NCBI GenBank assembly: GCA_016932015.1
Contig: JAFGDQ010000063.1
Coordinates: 1-64,000, forward strand
Origin: Spirochaetota bacterium
GTDB taxonomy: Bacteria > Spirochaetota > UBA4802 > JAFGDQ01
Direction: 5' to 3'
Length of the DNA: 64,000 bases
The translations under genes were made by a program, and so were the position numbers. Below, one piece after another: positions 18,860 through 26,196 of the stretch (within the stretch, counting starts at the first letter, position 1; each line of letters opens with the position of its first letter). Under the pieces are notes generated by a model, which saw only the letters and a program-made list of their open reading frames with translations, was not told the DNA's origin and searched no databases.

Positions 18860-19311
18860 AGGTGAAATAATCCTTATTTGTATTTAAATTTATAAATTTT
18901 AAACATGACAGATTATTAACACGACATAATAGTTGTGCCGGAGTATTTGCATGTTTGTTGACGCGAATTCGATAGATCCTGATAATTGAAAATTTTAAAA
19001 TTATTACCGGTAATCCTGGCCTTTTACTCTAAAACATTTACATGATTATGCGGGGTTTCCTGCTTATAACAGAAAAGCTGTCATAAAATAAACATTTAAT
19101 AAATACTGATTTTGTCAGGCTCTGAAATTATCTGTCCAGTCCAGTTTAATAAATTGCATACAGCAATATAAAACTAGTAAAAAAAGATGCTTAAATATAG
19201 CAATAATTTTTTTTAAATTATTGCTCCGTTTTTTTTCAATAATACTGCCGGATTTTTTATTTTTATTGATAAATGCCTTTAATAATATAGATAACAATCT
19301 TGACTTCATAC
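18860..19311. other. Intergenic region between divergent MFS and RACo genes
   Basis: About 500 bp of AT-rich DNA separate the two divergent genes. The short ORFs in the track here have no ribosome binding sites and no recognisable product. I see no RNA gene or repeat; only the promoter candidate near 19312 is supported. Confidence 0.5.
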
Positions 19312-19339
19312 TTGACTTTGTATTTAATCCGGTTAAAAT
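19312..19339 (+). promoter_or_regulatory. Candidate sigma-70 promoter for the corrinoid activator gene
   Basis: TTGACT, a 16-nt spacer and TAAAAT end 33 bp before the ATG. A second overlapping TTGACT lies 12 bp upstream, so two -35 hexamers are in tandem. Confidence 0.45.
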
Positions 19340-19372
19340 TAAAATAGTAAATATATACGGAGAGAGTTCCTC

Positions 19373-21160
19373 ATGGAGAAAATGCTTAGAGTTGATTTTC
19401 CTTTTTTGAATAAATATGTTGAAATGCCGGAAGGCTCTAAAATATCAGATGCCTGTGATGCCGCGGGCCATCCTCTTAATCTGGTTTGCGGAGGAAAAGG
19501 CAAGTGTAAAAAATGCGCTGTAGATATTGAAGAAAACGGCACTGTCAAAAATGTAATTTCCTGCCAGACGGAAATTTTTGAAGGAGTAAAAATTCTTTTA
19601 AAAGATGAAAATATTCAGGCTAAAATACTGACGGAATCAAAATTGAAGGACTTTGATTTTAATCCATGCCTGTCATTAAAATATATTTCCCGGGAATTTT
19701 TAAAAACAGAGATGGGAGAAAATGACTGGGATACTATTAAGAAAGCATCAGGTTTATCATTAAGCATCCCGTCTCTTGAAATAATCCGGAAATTGTCAAA
19801 ATTATTTCATAATGAAGACGGTATAACCTGCGTACTGTACAATGACACTCTGCTGGATGTTCTGCAGGGTAAGAAGGAGGAAATATTCGCGCTTGCCTTT
19901 GATATAGGTACAACTTCTGTTGTCGGATATTTGTACAATATGAAGACTTATGAACTGATAGGCGTAAATTCCGGATTAAATAAACAGACACAGATAGGCG
20001 GCGATGTCATAAGCAGAATAGATTATACAGTCAATAATACGGATGGACTTGATAAACTGCACTCACTTGTAATTGCAACAGTTAATGAAATTATAGATAA
20101 TATCTGTAAAGATTACAGTATTGATAAAAACTTGATTTATCAGGCTAATTTTTGCGGAAACAGCACAATGCAGCATATATTCCTGAAAATTTATCCTGAG
20201 CATCTGGGGAAAATTCCTTTTTCAAGCACTACTCATAGCGAAGTTTTAACCGAAGCGTCGGAATTAAAACTGAATATAAATCCCGCTGCACGTGTTGTTT
20301 TTCTGCCTTTGCTTGGCGGATTTGTCGGAGCGGATACGACTGCTGTTCTGACTTCGCTTCCCAATGATGACAAGAGCAGGCTGATAATTGACCTTGGTAC
20401 GAACGGTGAGATTGCAGCTGGGAAGGGGAATACATACAGAGTCGCTTCAACTGCGTGCGGCCCTGCTCTGGAAGGCGCAGGGCTCACATCCGGGATGAGA
20501 GGCACGACAGGAGCTATTGAACGTTTTAAAATAGCCGAAGGCGATGTATTTTATAAGGTATTAGGGGATGTTAAGCCGAAAGGAATTTGCGGTTCTGCTA
20601 TTATTGATATTGTAAGCGAACTGTTCGATAACGGAATTTTAACAGCCATGGGAGCTTTTTGCGGGAAAGATGAAATTAAAAATCAGGATCTTGCAAAAAG
20701 AATAATTCCCTGGGAGAAAAGCAAAGCTTTTATTGTATGTTTTAAAGAAGAGACAGATTCAGGAAAACCTATCCTGATAACGCAAATCGATATAAGACAG
20801 GTTCAGCTCGCGAAAGGTGCAATCAGTACAGGCTGCCATATGCTTGTTGAAAAATGCTGTCTTTCCATTGAGAATATTGATGAAATCCTTATCGCTGGCG
20901 CGTTCGGCAATTATATAGATATCAGTAAAGCGCAGAATATTGGGATGATCCCGTTTCATGAAAATGTTGCAACGCAGTCAATAGGCAATGCTGCAGGTAC
21001 AGGCTGCCAGATGCATCTGCTGTCTAAGGATAAGCAGAAATTCTGTAATGAAATAGCGAAAAATGCCACACATGTGGAGCTTGCTTCTGATCCGAAATTT
21101 TCCATGAATTATATTATGAATACGTCATTTGATTCATCTGAATTTGACTTTGAGGATTAA
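19373..21160 (+). CDS. Reductive activator of corrinoid proteins (RACo-like, 2Fe-2S plus ASKHA)
   Basis: It re-reduces oxidised Co(II) corrinoid proteins to Co(I) so that they can accept methyl groups again, an ATP-dependent cytoplasmic step. The N-terminal ferredoxin-like domain carries four cysteines (C39, C45, C48, C64 in VCGGKGKCKKC and ISCQTE), the plant-type 2Fe-2S spacing. The ASKHA ATPase domain begins AFDIGTTSVVGYLYN and includes IIDLGTNGEIAAG and the GAFGNYIDI region. At 595 residues it has the usual RACo length. It converges on the corrinoid methyltransferase operon and shares its terminator, so that operon's corrinoid protein is the obvious client. The ribosome binding site is GGAGAG, 8 nt upstream. 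Confidence 0.92.
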   Translation: MEKMLRVDFPFLNKYVEMPEGSKISDACDAAGHPLNLVCGGKGKCKKCAVDIEENGTVKNVISCQTEIFEGVKILLKDENIQAKILTESKLKDFDFNPCLSLKYISREFLKTEMGENDWDTIKKASGLSLSIPSLEIIRKLSKLFHNEDGITCVLYNDTLLDVLQGKKEEIFALAFDIGTTSVVGYLYNMKTYELIGVNSGLNKQTQIGGDVISRIDYTVNNTDGLDKLHSLVIATVNEIIDNICKDYSIDKNLIYQANFCGNSTMQHIFLKIYPEHLGKIPFSSTTHSEVLTEASELKLNINPAARVVFLPLLGGFVGADTTAVLTSLPNDDKSRLIIDLGTNGEIAAGKGNTYRVASTACGPALEGAGLTSGMRGTTGAIERFKIAEGDVFYKVLGDVKPKGICGSAIIDIVSELFDNGILTAMGAFCGKDEIKNQDLAKRIIPWEKSKAFIVCFKEETDSGKPILITQIDIRQVQLAKGAISTGCHMLVEKCCLSIENIDEILIAGAFGNYIDISKAQNIGMIPFHENVATQSIGNAAGTGCQMHLLSKDKQKFCNEIAKNATHVELASDPKFSMNYIMNTSFDSSEFDFED

Positions 21161-21235
21161 AGCAGGGGATTTTTTTTGTAAATTTTCCTGCTTCGGGAAT
21201 TAACCTGAAAATTTTATAATTATATTTTGAGGAAT

Positions 21236-21267
21236 AAAAAAGGCCATTTATTATAAATGGCCTTTTT
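21236..21267. terminator. Bidirectional intrinsic terminator
   Basis: AAAAAGGCCATTTA-TTA-TAAATGGCCTTTTT is a perfect stem with A-tract and T-tract on its two sides. It can end transcription from both the activator gene and the convergent methyltransferase operon. Confidence 0.9.
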
Positions 21268-21298
21268 AAGTTCAGAGTTTTAAAACAAAATTGTTATT

Positions 21299-22327
21299 TT
21301 ACAGAACTGGTTTAAACATTTCCTTACTCATTTTATCTATTGCTTCCGTAACAGCTTCATACAGGCCCGGGAATGTGCTCATTGGGCCGCCCTGTGTTGT
21401 GTTTGGAATAAAGTACAGTTTGCCGTTTGTTTCGCAGGCTCTCCTGACTTCTTTTTCAACAAGTTCAGGTGTCCAGTCTTCCTTGTCTACAACTCCGCTG
21501 TCAATATCTCCCATGAAAGAGATTTTTTCGCCGTATTTTTTTACCAGATCAGGAACGTTATTTGTAGTGGAACATCCCTGCCAGATATCAATTCCGACAT
21601 CTATCATGGAAGGCACAAGATTTGCGGCATAGGAGTCGCTGTGGTGAATGATAAGCTCCACACCGTTATCTTTCCAGAATCCGTATATTTTCTTATAAGC
21701 CGGCACTATAAATTCTTTAAACATTTCAGGTGAAATAAAAGAGGATTTATAGCTGCCCCAGTCATCATGGTGAAATAACGCATTGGGTTTATAGTTTTTA
21801 ACGATTAGTTTCGCGTATTCAACTTCCCAGTTGGCAATGAATTCTATAAGCTCTTTTAATGCATCCGGTTCTTCATAAAAAGCGAGCAGACAGTCATCCA
21901 TACCCATTAAATAATGCAGCTGCTCAAATACTCCGGGAGCGACTACATAGGTGGCATATACTTCATTTCTGTCAACTCCTTCAGCCATGGGTTTGTATTT
22001 GTCCCATTCCGCCTGAGGGAAATCAAGATTGGGAGCTTTGACATATTTCTGCCATTCTGCTATATCTTTTACTACTTTATGTGCTTCATCGTGAACCGGA
22101 AACATTCCGGGAACATTGGCAGGCCAGCTTATTGTAACTCCCCATGAGTTTACAACATCAGGAGTTCCCGGCATTGGGATAGGATTGGACATTGTATACG
22201 GATCAAAATAAAGCATATTAAACATCGGTACTTCAGGTGCGCATTGAAAAGCCTCATATTGATTAACAAATCTGTCCGGTTTTCCGCCCTTTATTGTTTC
22301 AAGTAAATTCTGTCTTTTAGTTAACAT
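21299..22327 (-). CDS. UroD-family corrinoid methyltransferase
   Basis: The protein belongs to the uroporphyrinogen decarboxylase superfamily, whose methyltransferase branch moves methyl groups between substrates and corrinoid proteins (MtaA, MtbA and O-demethylase components). Visible blocks are LLETIKGGKPDRFVNQYEAF at the start, the HHDDWGSYKSSFISPEMFKEF core, IIHHSDSYA and IWQGCSTTNN. The His and Cys of the last two could be metal ligands, although the HxC pattern of MtaA is not exact. It is the last gene of a pterin-methyltransferase, corrinoid-protein, UroD operon, so it probably demethylates an external substrate onto the corrinoid. A methoxylated compound is plausible. AAGGAG lies 8 nt before the ATG. 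Confidence 0.88.
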   Translation of the reverse strand: MLTKRQNLLETIKGGKPDRFVNQYEAFQCAPEVPMFNMLYFDPYTMSNPIPMPGTPDVVNSWGVTISWPANVPGMFPVHDEAHKVVKDIAEWQKYVKAPNLDFPQAEWDKYKPMAEGVDRNEVYATYVVAPGVFEQLHYLMGMDDCLLAFYEEPDALKELIEFIANWEVEYAKLIVKNYKPNALFHHDDWGSYKSSFISPEMFKEFIVPAYKKIYGFWKDNGVELIIHHSDSYAANLVPSMIDVGIDIWQGCSTTNNVPDLVKKYGEKISFMGDIDSGVVDKEDWTPELVEKEVRRACETNGKLYFIPNTTQGGPMSTFPGLYEAVTEAIDKMSKEMFKPVL

Positions 22328-22386
22328 ATATTATATCTCCTTATATGTACTTTCCTACATGTTACTACTAATTGCTGGTTACCGGA

Positions 22387-23016
22387 TTACTTAACCATTG
22401 ATTTTGCTGTTTCAGCTGCGGCACCGGCGTCGGCTGCATATGCGTCCGCGCCTATTTCATTTGCAAATTCCTGAGTAATAGGAGCGCCGCCAACGATTAC
22501 TTTGAAACCTGACAGTCCGCTGTCTTTAATAACTTTAACAGTATTTTTTAATGAAGGCATGGTAGTTGTAAGAAGAGCAGAACATGCAACCAGGCTTACG
22601 TTTGGAGTTTCTTTGATTGCTTCTATAAATTTTTCTGCAGGAACGTCAACTCCAAGGTCGACCATATCGAAACCTGCGCTTCCGATCATCATTGAAACAA
22701 GGTTTTTGCCTATATCATGCAAGTCGCCTTCAACTGTACCAATAATGCATGTTCCAAGTGAAGTTGACGCGTCGCCGGCCAAATGCGGTTTTAATACTTC
22801 AACACCTTTTGCCATAGCTTTTGCGGCTATCAGCATTTCAGGTACAAAAATTTCTCCGGCTGAAAATCTGTCGCCAACAACTTTCATCCCGTCAATCATA
22901 GCCTGAAGAATGTCACCGGCTGCGCTTCCTCCGTCAAGTGCTTCCTGTACAAGTCCCGGAACAAGTTTGGTTTTACCAGCTTCGACTTGTGCTTTTACTT
23001 CATCAATTTTTGCCAT
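22387..23016 (-). CDS. Methyltransferase cognate corrinoid protein (MtaC/MtbC-like)
   Basis: This 209-residue shuttle binds a B12 cofactor and carries the methyl group between two methyltransferases. The helical cap (about residues 1-85) is followed by a Rossmann B12-binding domain. That domain has the base-off signature DLHDIGKNLV (Asp-x-His-x-x-Gly, the lower-axial His) and VIVGGAPIT, which holds the nucleotide loop. It lies between the pterin and UroD methyltransferase genes, with a clear AGGAG 10 nt before its ATG. The three genes together with the activator form a complete methyl-transfer set. Confidence 0.95.
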   Translation of the reverse strand: MAKIDEVKAQVEAGKTKLVPGLVQEALDGGSAAGDILQAMIDGMKVVGDRFSAGEIFVPEMLIAAKAMAKGVEVLKPHLAGDASTSLGTCIIGTVEGDLHDIGKNLVSMMIGSAGFDMVDLGVDVPAEKFIEAIKETPNVSLVACSALLTTTMPSLKNTVKVIKDSGLSGFKVIVGGAPITQEFANEIGADAYAADAGAAAETAKSMVK

Positions 23017-23061
23017 TTTACTTTTACTCCTGTTAATTATTATATAGTTGTATATAAATGT

Positions 23062-23865
23062 TTATTTTTGTGTGCCAAAAATTCCGTCCCTGTAAGCATT
23101 GATGTATTCTATGCAGAATTCATCATTACCCATTAATGCCTCTGTCGCGTATATCAGGCCCATCATATCTCTGTTTAAAGGGTCAAGAATAACGCTGTCG
23201 AGTCCCGCATTCATCGCCATAACTACGAATGCCTGGTTTACTGTCTTACGTGAAGGCAGGTTAAAAGATACGTTGCTGGCAGCTCCTGTAACATGAATAG
23301 TCGGATACTGTTCTTTGATTTTTTTCATTACTTCGATGATCATATTGATTCCGTCTTCAGATGTACAGAGCATTTCAACTAAAGGATCTATGTGCAGGCG
23401 TGAAGGATCAATTTTGAATTCTTTGGCTTTTTCCATGAGAGCTGCAAAAACTTCCAGACGTTTTTCCGCTGTTTTAGGAATTCCCGTATCATCACACAGA
23501 AGTGCTACTATGTCCCATTTTGAATCAGCTATTGCAGGGAAAACAACGTCAACTTTATCTCCTTCCATTGAAACTGAATTAAAAAGGCCGGGTTTATTAC
23601 AGAATTTTGTTGCTTCAAGACATATTCTTGCGTCCGGGCTGTCAACAGCTATAGGTGTATCGGAAACTCCCTGAACAAGATCAATAAGCCATTTCATTGT
23701 TTCAAGCTCAATCTCTGTGTCTACTGAAGCGCATACGTCAAGAAAAGTAGCCTGCGCTTCTGTTTGAACTTTAGCCAGATTTTTAATAAAATCTGCATCC
23801 TTTGCGGCAATAGCTTTAGCCACAGAAGGAATTGAACCGTTAATTTTTTCAGCTATTATAATCAT
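23062..23865 (-). CDS. Methyltetrahydrofolate:corrinoid methyltransferase (pterin-binding)
   Basis: This TIM-barrel enzyme of the pterin-binding family (AcsE/MetH/MtvA type) is 267 residues long. It begins MIIIAEKINGSIPSVAKAI and carries the pterin-binding blocks FLDVCASVD, IAVDSPDARICLEA, INSVS-like NSVSMEGDK, and HVTGAASNVSFNLPSR. It should pass the methyl group from the methylated corrinoid protein to tetrahydrofolate, or the reverse. That would link the operon to one-carbon metabolism (acetogenesis or methyl oxidation). It is the first gene of the operon, with GGAG 11 nt upstream of ATG. A 26-bp palindrome lies 84 bp upstream. Confidence 0.92.
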   Translation of the reverse strand: MIIIAEKINGSIPSVAKAIAAKDADFIKNLAKVQTEAQATFLDVCASVDTEIELETMKWLIDLVQGVSDTPIAVDSPDARICLEATKFCNKPGLFNSVSMEGDKVDVVFPAIADSKWDIVALLCDDTGIPKTAEKRLEVFAALMEKAKEFKIDPSRLHIDPLVEMLCTSEDGINMIIEVMKKIKEQYPTIHVTGAASNVSFNLPSRKTVNQAFVVMAMNAGLDSVILDPLNRDMMGLIYATEALMGNDEFCIEYINAYRDGIFGTQK

Positions 23866-23948
23866 TTCTATTGTAACTCCATTGTTAATAATAATTGGAT
23901 TAATTTTATGTAAGGTGCGTTATGTGTCAAATATTTATTAGAAAATAA

Positions 23949-23974
23949 TCAGGATTTATATATATAAATCCTGA
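23949..23974. promoter_or_regulatory. Perfect 26-bp palindrome upstream of the methyltransferase operon
   Basis: TCAGGATTTATAT joined to its exact reverse complement lies 84 bp before the first ATG of the operon and about 144 bp before the divergent sensor gene. It could be a dimeric repressor or activator operator, or an RNA hairpin in the operon leader. Confidence 0.45.
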
Positions 23975-24117
23975 AATTATTGGTTTTCAGTAAAATAAAT
24001 GTAATTTTTTGAAATTTGCTTTGTTATTATAATATATGTTGAAAAAAAAGTGAACCATTATTTAAAAATTGCGGTAATTTTATTGTATTTTATAAGTAAA
24101 GTGTTTTGAGGAATTAA

Positions 24118-24609
24118 ATGAAACGTAATATGATATTAATAATCATAGGCAGCATTATTTTAAATGTAGCTGTCAGCGTATTTTATTTCCATAAAGTAAA
24201 GGCAAAAATGTTAACCTTTGTTAAGAATCAGCTGGAAGGGAATTATATTACCAGTATTTCGATTGAAAAAAATAGGCGTATACTGAATCTTTCAGACATG
24301 CAGGTTGAAAAAATGAAGAAAATTAATATTAATTTTGACAAACTGGAAGAACAGTACAGAAAAAAGTTTTATGTACATTTAAACAAACTTAAGAGAAATG
24401 TTTTAAGAGAAAATTTTGATGAACGTAATCTGAGAAAAGTTCTTGAAGAAATTGATAAAGAAAAGCGTGAAATAAGAATATTGAATTTAAAAGAAGTTTT
24501 TGAATTTGAAGAGGTACTTAATCAGGATCAAAAGTTGAAATTCAGAAATTACATAAAAAGGTGTAATTTGAAATCAGGCAAATCTGAGATATCGTGGGAT
24601 CTGCTCTAA
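24118..24609 (+). CDS. Membrane-anchored periplasmic sensor, CnrX/CpxP-like
   Basis: One N-terminal membrane helix (about residues 5-25) anchors an all-helical periplasmic domain of about 135 charged residues, predicted coiled coil. ILNLSDMQVEKM and the later LNQDQKLKFRNYI resemble the two LTxxQ motifs of the CpxP/Spy/CnrX periplasmic heavy-metal sensor fold. GAGGA lies 6 nt before ATG. The next genes encode an ECF sigma factor and a single-helix membrane protein, the same trio as CnrYXH. Few His, Met or Cys residues occur, so the signal may not be a metal; misfolded envelope protein or another stress is equally possible. Confidence 0.65.
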   Translation: MKRNMILIIIGSIILNVAVSVFYFHKVKAKMLTFVKNQLEGNYITSISIEKNRRILNLSDMQVEKMKKININFDKLEEQYRKKFYVHLNKLKRNVLRENFDERNLRKVLEEIDKEKREIRILNLKEVFEFEEVLNQDQKLKFRNYIKRCNLKSGKSEISWDLL

Positions 24610-24644
24610 TTAAATAATAAAATTGTATTAATAACTTAATTTAT

Positions 24645-25160
24645 ATGGAAGAAAAAGAATTTTATAATTTTGTAGAAGAAACAAAATCCATTGTACTTGC
24701 GGCTGTACGGAAATATCTTTCAGGAAATTATTACTGTTATATTGACGATGTTGTACAGGAAACTTATCTGAGAGCATACAGGGCAATTGAAAAAAATGGA
24801 TTAAAAATGGATAAGTCTCTTAATAACTGGCTTTATACAATCGCAAAAAATGAATCCATAAGAATGGTTGAAAAGCTGAAAAGAGAAGAGGCTAAGGTTC
24901 TTAAAGCCCAGGAATCATTCACCAAAAAACACAGACGCAATAAATTCGATGAGGAAATTATTGAAATGAAAAATATTATTTCAGGCCTGCCTGAAAAGTA
25001 TAAAACTATATTCGAATTGCTTGTATACGGTTATTCTGAAAGCCAGATTGCCGAAAAACTGGATATTCGTCAGGGTACTGTAAAGTCCAGAATACACAGG
25101 GGCAGGGAATTGATTTCAAGAACTTCAAAAATGATGGGCTTAAATTATGAGTATCAATAA
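24645..25160 (+). CDS. ECF-type RNA polymerase sigma factor
   Basis: Sigma region 2 spans about residues 10-85 (YIDDVVQETYLRAYRAIEK, LNNWLYTIAKNESIRMVEK). Region 4 spans about 105-160 (GLPEKYKTIFELLVYGYSE, IAEKLDIRQGTVKSRIHRGR, a helix-turn-helix). At 171 residues it lacks regions 1 and 3, as ECF factors do. It should direct polymerase to stress genes when released from its anti-sigma. The gene overlaps the putative anti-sigma gene by 14 bp and follows the periplasmic sensor gene by 35 bp, so the three are probably co-transcribed. No strong ribosome binding site is visible. Confidence 0.93.
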   Translation: MEEKEFYNFVEETKSIVLAAVRKYLSGNYYCYIDDVVQETYLRAYRAIEKNGLKMDKSLNNWLYTIAKNESIRMVEKLKREEAKVLKAQESFTKKHRRNKFDEEIIEMKNIISGLPEKYKTIFELLVYGYSESQIAEKLDIRQGTVKSRIHRGRELISRTSKMMGLNYEYQ

Positions 25161-25476
25161 TAACAGAATGTTTGATTATGAAATTCAGAACCGGCTTGAT
25201 AATTCTGAATGGAATCATCAGGTAGTATCCTGGGTATATGCCAGGTTGAACCGGAGCAGAACAGACAGAATTTTTACGATCGCGTCCTTTTCATTTCCTC
25301 TTCTGGCAGCGGCATTGCTTTTTGTTATACTGGCTTTTGGCCTTACATCGCAGGAAATTGATACAAGTGAGCAGACTATTGCCAATATTTCAGACGTGGA
25401 TACAGTGCTGGATGATTCGGGTTCGCTGTCATACGATCTGGTTGATTATTATGTTGAGACTTCCTTTTCCAGATAA
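25147..25476 (+). CDS. Putative single-pass membrane anti-sigma factor
   Basis: This 109-residue protein has a roughly 42-residue cytoplasmic N-terminus, one membrane helix (SFPLLAAALLFVILAFGL) and a short acidic periplasmic tail. The N-terminus has NRLDNSEWNHQVVSWVYARL, an amphipathic helix such as those that clamp ECF sigma factors. It overlaps the sigma gene by 14 bp, the usual coupling between sigma and anti-sigma. The size and topology match CnrY-like anti-sigmas rather than zinc-binding RseA/ZAS proteins, since no HxxxCxxC motif is present. The assignment rests mainly on context and topology. Confidence 0.7.
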   Translation: MSINNNRMFDYEIQNRLDNSEWNHQVVSWVYARLNRSRTDRIFTIASFSFPLLAAALLFVILAFGLTSQEIDTSEQTIANISDVDTVLDDSGSLSYDLVDYYVETSFSR

Positions 25477-25536
25477 ACGGTTATTGCGGAATGGCCGCCG
25501 GATTTATAATTTAAAATACCTGCCGTAAAATAATCA

Positions 25537-25872
25537 TTAAGAATCAGATTCCCTTCTTTTAAATATTCTTCTGTCGTTAAAAACAGACTGAAGTGTTTCC
25601 ATTATGCGTAATTTTCTTCTTTCGAAATTTCTCCGGTCGAAATGGTGTCCGTTGGGTAAAAGAGTCGGGCTTACATCCTTTCCTTGTTCGTATTGTGTTT
25701 TTCTTTTGCATTCTTCCCGTAAGGGACCGGAACAGTATTTTTTATCGTACAGTTTAACAAGAGCTGAAGTCCCGACCAGTTTGCAATTAGGTTTATATTT
25801 GCAGGTATCCATATCGTGTTTTTCTCGTTGATTAAGATCCGTATACATCTTTATACCCGGAATAAATTGCAT
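25537..25872 (-). CDS. Small Cys-containing, Arg-rich protein of unknown function
   Basis: I do not recognise this gene. The 111 residues hold four cysteines in two pairs (CKYKPNC and CSGPLREEC), which could bind a metal or iron-sulfur cluster. The C-terminal tail is very basic with repeated RR pairs (FDRRNFERRK, NDRRIFKRR), suggesting nucleic-acid or membrane-surface binding. The start is uncertain: ATG 25872 has no clear ribosome binding site, and internal ATGs at MYTDLN or MDTCKY are possible. It is convergent with the anti-sigma gene, with a 60-bp gap, and stands alone. Confidence 0.6.
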   Translation of the reverse strand: MQFIPGIKMYTDLNQREKHDMDTCKYKPNCKLVGTSALVKLYDKKYCSGPLREECKRKTQYEQGKDVSPTLLPNGHHFDRRNFERRKLRIMETLQSVFNDRRIFKRRESDS

Positions 25873-26196
25873 AACAACTGATTTTATGATAATTAAATGG
25901 GTTTAAATATGTCAAATTAATTATCCTCATACTTTTTTTAGTCATTTTAACCGGGAATGATTACCGTGTTTAAATCGATTTTTAATATAATTGTACGGCC
26001 ATCATGAAAAGGTCTCAATTATGTGATTATTTGTTATTTTTTAAATATCATGGAAGTTGTCTGTAAAGGGGAAAAAGTTGCATATAACGTTTTAAAATCT
26101 CAATATTATTCTTGATTAATATATCTGTTTTATGAATGATTGCTGTAGCTTCTTTCTTTATTTAAAATATTATACTCGCGGGTAATTAATCTCTTG
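25873..26196. other. AT-rich intergenic region before the hybrid kinase
   Basis: About 320 bp separate the divergent small Cys protein and the kinase. I see AT-rich DNA with no convincing ORF, RNA gene or repeat. Promoters for both genes should lie here but none stands out. Confidence 0.4.
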
